A stretch of 64,000 nt of DNA from the NCBI GenBank assembly GCA_030386875.1, contig CM059575.1, forward strand, positions 15,214,293 through 15,278,292, read 5' to 3'. The stretch's first letter is position 1. Each line of letters starts with the position of its first letter. The notes beneath the pieces are model-generated. The model saw only the letters and a program-made list of their open reading frames with translations. It was not told the origin of the DNA and ran no database searches. Shown piece by piece: positions 55,400-64,000 of this stretch. Source of the DNA: Morinoia aosen (taxonomy: Eukaryota > Arthropoda > Malacostraca > Amphipoda > Talitridae). The translations under genes were made by a program, and so were the position numbers.

Positions 55400-56544
55400 G
55401 TTAGTGTCACTTCAATCTGTTATTCTGTAATTTAATGTAATGTAAACTAAGAAATATTAATCAAGTTAAGAAAGAGGATTTAAGGATAAATACAGTGGGT
55501 GCAAAAATATCCAATGTCTAGTCAAAAGTTTATTTGCTATAGTTACATGACTGCAAAGACATAGTTGCGTTACATCACAGAAATATAATCTCACATATGG
55601 TTTTCAGATTGCTTAATGATGCTTAATTTGAGTTCCATATGATGGCTTTACTTTTCTTCAGTACACCATAGCAGTTACATCAGCTTTACATTTGGGTAAA
55701 GTTCAAATAAGGGTAAAATAGTAAAAAAAACTATGAAGGGCTGAATAGACAAAAGCTACAGTCCAATATGGCATACTGAATGAGCATCTTTTCAGCATCT
55801 TCCTCATTTGTGCACCGCATTACCACATATTCAGGCCCGCGAGAAAAAACTAGGACTCCGTGCGGTTTGTTGCTGCAAACGGATTGCTGTTAAGTGGAAT
55901 ATGAATCAATAGGGTTTATGGGCGCTGGTTCGTAAAGGCAAGTTGTCGTATGTCAAAATACTGTAAAGTGAGGACTTGCTGTGTATGTAAGCTGAACTCC
56001 AATTTGGTGTTTGTGAACATAAATAGTTGAATGTTGATCTATAAGTATCCAACAAACTTACAAAATTAGCTTCAAAGCAATAATAAATAATAATTAAACT
56101 TACCAGAGTAGTTTTGATGCAGGAATGATGCAAAACTTTCTTCACTTACGCAAAAGTGGTTAAAGCCACCAAAAAATTTCACTTGTGCTAAAAGAAACAG
56201 TATCAACTATTGCCAGATTTTGATCTTCTGAAGAACCTACATCAAAAAATTAAATTCAAAGGTTTAGGTAAAAGACTCAGGAAATTTTACAGATTTTAAG
56301 CCAAAAGATTAGGCTTGAATTTTGTAAGAATCCACCTATTAGATGCATCCTTTGGGTATTTATGAGGACCTCACAAGTGAGTATCACGAAGGCTTAGAGG
56401 CTGTACGAGTGACAAAAGGTTGTGTTACTATATACACACCAACAGCTTTCTATGTACTGGACTATTTTTGAAAATTACATTTTAATATATTTGTAATAAT
56501 CATGATAATGTTACACTGTTTCCTGATTTAGATATTGCATTCTT
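55400..56544. other. Stretch without recognised content
   Basis: Possible intron. No repeat or ORF supported. Confidence 0.35.
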
Positions 56545-56905
56545 CTCAGAGGGATACAACTACAGTATTGCATTCTCAAGAGAAAATGTAAGGTCCTGAG
56601 CTGAAAGTTGGGTTGACCTTCCTTTTGTTGCAATAGAATAGGCTTTTGTTTCAAGAACCATTTTATTACTCAATTTTTTATTCACTGCAGTCCCGTTTTC
56701 AGCATCTTTGACTTTTTCTACTTTATTCTGTTCCAGAGCCTTCTTTCTCAACTTACTGTTTCTATGTGCATGGGATCTAATGTAAGAACACACCTTGTGC
56801 ATAGATTCTGCATTTCCTGAAGTCTATACTAACTGATATGTTCATTTTTGAAGTCTCTTTCTTGTGGTCAGGAAGGCTTAGACTAACTCATCTAATCTGA
56901 ATTTT
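56545..56905 (+). repeat. R350 repeat copy 8
   Basis: Landmarks CAGAGGGATACAACTA, GAGCTGAAAGTTGGGT, CACTGCAGTCCCGTTTTCAGCA, GCATAGATTCTGC and AAGGCTTAGACTAACTCATCTAATCT in family order. Confidence 0.65.
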
Positions 56906-57300
56906 TATTCAATATAAAAAAATATATCAAGTGTTCAAGTTTAATTTATTACCTATTACATAAATTTAGTAGATAAACTTTTGATCATGCATTGGAAATA
57001 TATTGCACCCAGTGTAAAACCTTGCATGTATCCTTTGTATTGGGAGTATAGTACATTAAAAAGGAAATGGATAAGCTTGCATTTGTTCCATGGTATTCTG
57101 TAAATTTTTTTGTGTTTGTTAAATATGTGTTCAACATGAGGTCTGTGCTTCATTAAACAAAGACACCCTCCTGCATGTACTAGAAACCATCAGTTGCACT
57201 TGCTCTGCTAACCATACTGCTTTGAAGATATTTTCTTTGGAAATGTAGTAGAAAGTAAGAAATTCTGCCTTTGTTGTAAGAGATGCTATTGTGTGTTCAG

Positions 57301-57434
57301 TGTGGCTTGGTGCGGTGCGGGTGTTGTGGGGACAGTAAGGCAGACAACAGCACCAGCAAGCTCCCCTTGACCTCCAGCTCGCCTCCACACCTCACTGCAC
57401 CCTCGTCACACCTGAAACAGAGTGGCTCCATCAG
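57301..57434 (+). CDS. Candidate GC-rich exon upstream of GMPS
   Basis: 134 bp between GTGTTCAG and GTAGCT, GC-rich against an AT-rich background. In phase 0 it reads CGLVRCGCCGDSK, then a Ser/Thr/Pro-rich stretch ending LKQSGSI plus AG. Those two bases join the first base at 62,107 to make Arg and continue in frame into GMPS upstream of its Met. It also follows the phase-0 end of the exon at 54,498. Phase agreement could be chance. Confidence 0.4.
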
Positions 57435-58125
57435 GTAGCTGGCAGTGTGGTGGTGATGGTGGTGGTGGTGTGCTCTTGCCACCCAGTCATGGTGGGCAGC
57501 TCTTTTGCTTTGCCAAATTTTGAGTAATCTGTCTGTGTCTGCTACTTTCCATCTATGTAAAAGAATGCTTTTCAAAATAACTGGTTGTAAGTGTTCATTC
57601 TAATTATGATGTAATTTTGTCTTATTGCATAGCTTAGGATAGCTATAGTCATCTACTATTATTTTCTGCTAGTTATTGTTAAAACTGGTTCTGTTAATGT
57701 TGAAATGGTTCTAATAGAAGAGGTTGTTTAAGGGCATGGTTGGGGTCCAATTCTGGAGAATGGTAAGTTTTCGGTTCATAAACTCATCGAGAATTTTTTT
57801 TTGCATCCAACCATATGATTGGCTCTCAAGTGCATGCATTGATTCGTCTCCTAGACAAGGTAGAAGACCCGCACTAGCGTGACCTTAATGCGCCAATGGA
57901 TGAGTAATCTCCCCCTTCCCCCTGATTACCAGTCAGTTTTGGGCATACCTCTAGGGGAATAGCAAGTTCATTCATGGCCTTGCTTGAAATGCTTTCGTAC
58001 TCAAGCGAAACATTCTAACACTCAGTGATAATTATGATGATGTTACTGAATGTTTGTTTTGAGTCCAGCTGCTCTGAGTCATCAGCTAATTAGCTTGCTG
58101 TGTAAACATTTAATTGCCTCCATCA
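57435..58125. other. Intron or intergenic, with GGT-rich microsatellite
   Basis: A GGTGGT-type repeat at about 57,450-57,472; nothing else recognised. Confidence 0.4.
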
Positions 58126-58770
58126 GTTTTAAAGGAACAAGAATGGCAAATATATCAATTGAAAGGGCTTAAAAAGAACTGCAAAGCAATAGAGTTGATT
58201 TAAAAATATTAGTTTTTAATTATGAAGAAAAAACGTTTTCTCAAAAAGACCGCTGTTCTGAAACATTTATTGCCTTCTGATATGGATCCTTTCCCACAGT
58301 TTTGAAGTTTCAGGAATGGCAATCAATATATCAATTGATAGAACTCAAATAGAACCACAAAAGCAGTGGAGTTCTTTTCTAAAAAGGCTCAGTTAAAAAA
58401 TTATGAAAGATAAGAAAAAACAAATTTTAGAAAAGGGCTGTCGGGAAGACTTGCCTTATTGATTTTTGAAGGGATTCTTCTTCCACAGTTTTGAAGATAC
58501 AGGAATAGCAAACAAATCAATCGATAGCCGTTGAAACCATCTAGAGATCCGTTGCAAAAGTTTTTTTTTAATTCCAATTCGTGTTAAAAATTATAAGCAA
58601 AATAATTAGAAAAAGAGAAAACGGGGGTTGTTTTTGGGGAAAACATTCTTAAAGTTAAAAAATATCAAATTATTATAAACTTTTGCACTGGATCTCTAGA
58701 CAAGATAATTAGCTATCTAGAAAACATTTTACTTGTTCTATAACTTCAAAATTGTAGGAGGAAAAAGATT
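58126..58770. repeat. ~180-bp tandem repeat with inverted partner
   Basis: Three diverged units start with CAGTTTTAAAGGAACAAGAA, CAGTTTTGAAGTTTCAGGAA and CAGTTTTGAAGATACAGGAA at 58,126, 58,298 and 58,486. A reverse copy of the start lies near 58,740-58,765. Confidence 0.65.
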
Positions 58771-58958
58771 TTCTGCAACACGCTTATTTGCTTGTGATAA
58801 AAAATCTTATTTTTGATAAATTTAAAAAAAACACATAAGTTCAAAGACAAATTCTGCATCATTTTACACCCATTGAGAAAATCTCCGAAGAATTCGTTGA
58901 GAACTGACACTTTCTGTTGCACCCCGACCGTGTCAGTCTTACTGTAGAAGACAAATTT

Positions 58959-58987
58959 GGGGGGGGGGGGGGGGGGGGGGAGGGGGG
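58959..58987 (+). repeat. Long poly-G tract
   Basis: 22 consecutive G, one A, then six G. A possible G-quadruplex; length is unreliable because such runs are often misassembled. Confidence 0.85.
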
Positions 58988-59174
58988 CTTTGGGGTTACC
59001 AGTGATAATCTTTATTTGTGTAACATGTCAGTAGTAACTTAAACTTACTTGTATGATAGTCAAAGTTTGATTGTAATGATATAAATAGAGTATCAGATCA
59101 GAGTGAATGAATCCAAATGAATAAAAAGTTTAGACTTGTAATTTTCATAGCCTTCAATTGAGGGAAATTGAACC

Positions 59175-59401
59175 GGATCTTTTCCAGATAAGCCAGTGGA
59201 TTTACCAATGCAACACATAAGTTCACCCATTTGTAACTTTTGAAATAATACCTCTATTGACTTCAAATTACTCTCAAACAAAAAATTAGGCAAATCCTTT
59301 GTTTGAGAGTAATTTGAAGTTGATAAGTGCATTATTTTGAAAGTTACCAGTACGTGGACTTGCGTGTTGCATTAGTTGCAGGATTTATCTGGAAAAGATC
59401 C
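59175..59401. repeat. 227-bp hairpin repeat
   Basis: Arms 59175-59280 and 59298-59401 are inverted copies from GGATCTTTTCCAGATAA to TTATCTGGAAAAGATCC, with a 17-bp loop. The most perfect part is CTTCAAATTACTCTCAAACAAA, split here by the arm. Non-coding. Confidence 0.8.
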
Positions 59402-62106
59402 ATTTAACCATTTAAATTTCAATATTTCTTAGATCAGCAGGATCACTTCGCAACTTATCCCGTAATGGATTTTTTTTTTTAATGTACAGGTTCTACATTG
59501 TAAATAATTGATCAGTTAAAGTTTTTTGTACATGCTTGGGTAGAAATGTTTTTGAGAAAAGGCTTGCTAGGACATATAACTCAACACGCAAATAGAAGAT
59601 GGCTGTGGTCACAGGCTCGCCGTGTTAATGGTGTCCCTAATGTAGTCGAGTGGCAATGCGTGTAGCCTGACGGCATTTCCTGCCAGAGAGCCACGTCACT
59701 TGACTTATTGAGTCAAGTCATCAATATAGCACCGATCACACTGTTAGGACCTTGGATGAAAGTACTTTGACAAAATGAGACTGCAAGCCAAAATTCTGTG
59801 TTTTTTTCACAAAAACAATCAAAATTTGCATTTGTTGTGTACAAATCTAAATGATTACTGAAGAGAAAGATGTGGCTTTTCACCGTCTCACGATGGTGTA
59901 ATAATGATGAAAATGAAGATTTAATAATGATGATTGGGACAATTTCCAGTTGATTCATAGTGTATATGAGCTCGGTGGGTCTAATTTCCAATTAGACCGG
60001 AAGTTACCTTGAAACTTGGAAATCGAGTTAGGATTTGAATAACTACGGAGAACGCAAGTGCTTTTGGTGCTTTGAAATATGATGATTGTATATTTTGATC
60101 TCACTGATGACACGTCATTGTAAAGATCGTTGGCGCGTTATCTTACCGAATTACCATTATTGTCGTGACCTATATGCTGATCTCTTTGTTGCACAACATT
60201 TATTGTATTAATAAGTCATAAGTCGTCACTTTCCTAGGATATATTTCCATCGTGATTGCCTTATTTTCCAGCTATCGTCAATCAATAATTTACAGATGAC
60301 TGAAAGGTAAATAATTGAAAGGGATTAAATGAACAAGTTTCCAAATGATTAATTTAATGTTGGAATTAATCAAATAGTAGACACAATCGGTGGCCAGGAA
60401 TTCATTTAATGATATAATTAGCTCATATCGAGGTGAGTGAATCTAACGCACACATCCTAGGTACAGATCTACACTTGGAATAACCGGATTAGGATGATAA
60501 TGTGGGAGACATGTAGGATACTTGGCTGCATTTAGATTCCAGATTGGCAATTAGAATTCATTACGTGACTTCAATGCATAGCCCTTGCTTGCCCGCAAGG
60601 GCAGTGAGGCAAAAGCACACGCCCTTCTCCAGTCACCGCTGGTTATGTAATGTCCCGCCGACTCCTTCAAGGAGCGGGCTTTGCGCGTCTCTCTTACGAT
60701 TGCAAACAAACGTGTTCTGGATCACAAAGCTTTGCGTTAATTATTTATCGGAAATAAAAAATGTCGTATTATTAAATTGGCCTATGTTTACATTTTAATT
60801 TGCAATTAATCTACGTAGAATGAATAAGAACCTAAGTGTCTAAAGACAGAGTTGAAATTTAAAGGAAAATGGAAGTGTTTGGCAGTACAGCTTGCTTGGG
60901 ACGCTCGGCGACGTGGCACTCGTAGGGTGAATGAAGCTCTCAAGCGATGCCTGTCGATGTTGTAACGGCTGGTTGCGATGTTTGGGCGAGGTTTGTAGAA
61001 TTAAGCACTTTTTGCGCTTATAGACGAGAGTATATTTCGCGGCGACAGTTCGTTCCAAGAAGATGATGGTCGCTGGCCAAACAAACCCTTCTTTATAGCT
61101 TTTTGTTGAACACGGATTAGAGCAGTTATAGTGATAACAGTTATAGTGATAACTAAAACAAAAATTAAACTTATTTCAAAGTATTGTTGTGCAACTTTCC
61201 CAAATCTGTAAACGAATATGTGCTCTGAAGTTTAAGATGATAAACATAAAACATATTTTATGAACTGCAAAGATGGCTGTGTAGCTCTTAATTCATAAAA
61301 ACAATTTTGAATTGTAACATTCATTACAGTAAGCGATTGACCTAGAAGAATCCGATGAAATTTCATAATACCTTCATGAAATTACTGTGCCTGTTCTAAT
61401 TTCATTCATGAAAACTCCTTACGTTTAAATTTTTACAATATTAACCATCGTAGAGCAAGAAATTGCGAGATAGGGTAACCAAAGAATTTCCAATGTAAAG
61501 ATTTGGTCAGATCAAATGATGTTTCTTAAGAAATTTTTCCCCAATAATTTTGCTGAGGTTCCAATTGCTGTTGTAATTTTAAAATGTCTTTTTTCAAGTA
61601 CTATGTACAGAATCCACTTTTTTATGTGTTCTTTGATGTGCTGTTGAGAAACACTCTTGGTGTGAAATGTGCTTGTGATATTCTAGCTTAGTCTCGTCTC
61701 ATGTGTAGTTTGGCAAAAATACGTGAAGCCAGACGACGTCTGTCAGTATACCGTTTCACTAGTAGGACTCGAAGCAGAGTCAGAAGTGTTTGAGTGAGGT
61801 AATAATTGTATGTTGCACAGCAAAGACCTGTCCATGATTTTGTTCAAGCCCATGGATTATCTTTTCTGCTGTGTTATCAGGACTTAAATTTAGTGTTGAA
61901 CTGCCCGCCATGGAGAGAAAATTATTGCATCAAAGTTTGTTGTTGCATGAATGGCAATGTAAAGCAGTTATGTTCTGTATTTTTCAAGATTACCAGAGAA
62001 TTTTGGTATTCCAACTAAGTATTGAAATTATTAACTGAAATCTGATAATTCTTGAAAAATGTCCTCTGAGCAATGACAAACAGAATTTTCTATTACTTTA
62101 TTTCAG
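59402..62106. other. Intron or promoter region before the GMPS exon
   Basis: Two GC/CpG-richer patches (60,580-60,710 and 60,890-61,080) could be regulatory. At 61,700-61,800 a patch ends in GAG followed by GTAATA and might be a 5' UTR exon; its only ORF there is short and closed. TTTATTTCAG at 62,097-62,106 is a strong acceptor. Confidence 0.4.
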
Positions 62107-62107
62107 A

Positions 62108-64000
62108 ACCATTGGGAACCAGAGCAGTAAAAGCAAGAAAGGATCTGAGTCCCGAAGTCGTGCTGGGTACGACAACGGTGACATCATTTCAGATCACGCG
62201 AGTCTTGAGCCATCAGCCAACGAAGACGCAATGAACGGCGACAGTGATGAGTTGCAGGGAGGCAAGAAGGGCGGTGCTGGAGGGGAGAAGGCGTCAGCCG
62301 TACCCGGAGGCCGTGAGAGGGTCGCTATTTTGGATGCTGGCGCTCAGTATGCCAAAGTTATTGACAGGAGAGTGCGCGAGCTGAACGTCGAGTCTGAGAT
62401 GCTGCCACTTGACACGCCTGCTTACTCCATCAAAGAGATGGGCTTCAAAGCCATTATTATCTCTGGTGGGCCTAGTTCCATCAACTCAGAAGAGGCACCT
62501 GCGTATGATCCAGATATTTTCAAGATCAATTTGCCCGTCTTGGGCATTTGCTATGGGATGCAGCTCATGAACAGAGAGTTTGGTGGTACTGTTGTCCAAA
62601 AGAGTGAGAGAGAAGATGGTCAGTACACGATCGAACTAGACAACTACTGCCAGTTGTTTAAAGGTCTCAATAACAAAGAGACTGTTTTGCTGACACACGG
62701 CGACAGTGTTGATAAGCTCGCATCAGGATTCAAGGTTGTGGCAACATCTGGCAATATTGTTGCTGCTATTGCCAACGAGAAAAACCGACTATTTGGTGTT
62801 CAATTCCATCCAGAAGTTGACCTGACTGAACACGGCGTAGAAATGATGCGTTCTTTCTTGTATGAAATAGCTGGCTTCACTGGTACGTTCAACATTGAGA
62901 GCCGCGAGGCGGAATGCGTACGCTACATCAAGGAAGCGGTAGGCAGCAAGAAGGTCGTCATGCTAGTGAGTGGGGGCGTTGACTCCACAGTGTGTGCTGC
63001 ACTGCTGCATAAGGCGCTCAATCCTGAGCAAGTAATTGCAGTCCATATAAACAATGGTTTTATGCGGAAAAACGAAAGTTTGCAAGTTGAACAAAGTCTC
63101 AAGAAATTAGGCTTGAAGTTACAGGTAGTAAATGCTTGGAACGAGTTCAGAGATGCTACAACGACAATTAACTCGGTTAATGGCGAGCGTGCTCGTCTCA
63201 CCAACTACCTCTGCTGTACATCAAATCCTGAAGAAAAGCGTAAAATTATTGGCGATACATACATCAGAGTAGCCAATGATCTCATACGACATCTCAACTT
63301 GGACCCGAATGATGTGTTACTTGGTCAAGGGACATTGCGACCTGACCTCATAGAAAGTGCGAGCTCCATGGTCACCACGAACGCATCAACCATCAAAACT
63401 CACCACAACGACACTGACTTGGTTAGGAGCATGCGAAGTCAAGGCAAAGTTGTAGAACCTCTGAAAGACTTTCACAAGGACGAAGTGCGACAGATTGGGA
63501 AAGATTTGGGACTCTCGAGTGAGTTTGTTGATCGCCACCCTTTCCCAGGTCCTGGACTAGCGATCAGAATTTTGTGTGCCGATAGTCCGTACGTTGACAG
63601 GGATCACGTTGAGACTCAGGTCATACTCAAGGTACTGACTGATTACGCTTCTTGTGTAGAGAAAAAGCATGCTCTCCTACCACGGATTGAAGCAAGTACT
63701 ACCGAATCTGAAAGGCAAGAACTTTGTAAGATAAATTTGCAGAATTTGCAAGCTACTCTATTACCAGTGCGCAGTGTAGGAGTACAAGGCGATAGCCGTA
63801 GTTACAGCTATGTTGTAGGACTTTCCTCGGATGCTGAGCCGTTATGGGATAACTTGCTCACCATGGCGCGACTCATACCAAAGGTGTGTCATAACGTTAA
63901 TCGCGTTTGTTATATTTTTGGGGGATGTGTGAGAGATGTGGTCCAGGAGATCACTCCTACTTTTCTCACTCCCAACGTTGTTGCAACTATTCGCCAAGCA
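62108..64000 (+). CDS. GMPS: GMP synthetase (glutamine-hydrolysing), 5' part
   Basis: Cytosolic enzyme of purine synthesis that turns XMP into GMP with ATP and glutamine. First Met in the exon at 62231; from there 590 codons are open to the window edge, and the frame is open back to the acceptor. By that Met: glutamine amidotransferase domain with ILDAGAQ (31-37), nucleophile Cys107 in GICYGMQ, His193 and Glu195 in FHPE; ATP pyrophosphatase with P-loop SGGVDST (247-253) and [14 protein letters not shown]; then the GMPS dimerisation domain with [11 protein letters not shown]. No stop or intron in 1.9 kb. About 100 C-terminal residues should lie to the right. The Ser/Lys-rich residues before the Met may be coding or 5' UTR. 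Confidence 0.96.

Noticed and set aside
57131..57575. Minus-strand ORFs with a poly-His run
   Set aside because: Shadow of a GC-rich + strand exon candidate and a GGT microsatellite.
62923..63204. 93-residue minus-strand ORF
   Set aside because: Antisense shadow of the GMPS ATP pyrophosphatase domain.

Overview
The window looks like nuclear DNA from an arthropod, most likely an insect. It is AT-rich, its host genes have introns, and many mobile elements are nested in one another. Some element interiors carry degenerate GGTTAGGTT runs. No bacterial operons, rRNA genes or functional tRNA genes were seen. I cannot name the species.

Left part (1-8.9 kb): a young Ty3/gypsy LTR retrotransposon on the + strand, its 5' LTR cut by the window edge. 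It has a tRNA-Gly type primer site, an intact gag ORF, an intact protease-RT-RNase H-integrase ORF, a polypurine tract and a 3' LTR of about 2.25 kb. The two LTRs look identical over their shared 1,444 bp. Gag and Pol overlap in the -1 frame at a textbook slip site with a stem-loop behind it. Just past the 3' LTR lies an inverted, older copy of the LTR start, so the element probably landed inside an old solo LTR.

8.9-25.5 kb: a nest of short non-autonomous DNA elements. Two MITE families have 8-bp target duplications (hAT-like). A third family forms near-perfect hairpins. There are larger foldback repeats, a decayed piggyBac transposase, and a chain of piggyBac-type MITEs bounded by six TTAA sites.

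25.9-30.8 kb: the histone H4K20 methyltransferase KMT5A (SETD8/PR-Set7) in three coding exons (416 residues). Its active site has Phe where I expect the Tyr that limits the vertebrate enzyme to monomethylation.

31-46 kb: mostly repeats. These are eight same-strand copies of a dispersed ~350-bp element (spread from 14 to 57 kb), a 28-bp minisatellite and ~0.8-kb repeat units present in two blocks, and a tRNA-derived SINE.

46-53.5 kb: a Russian-doll stack. A pogo/Tigger relic interrupts one hAT MITE and contains another. A piggyBac transposase relic interrupts a third, and a large foldback follows.

54-64 kb: three candidate exons of unknown genes, then the first 590 codons of GMP synthetase (GMPS), which runs off the right edge. 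KMT5A and GMPS are the only host genes I can name; nothing links them functionally.
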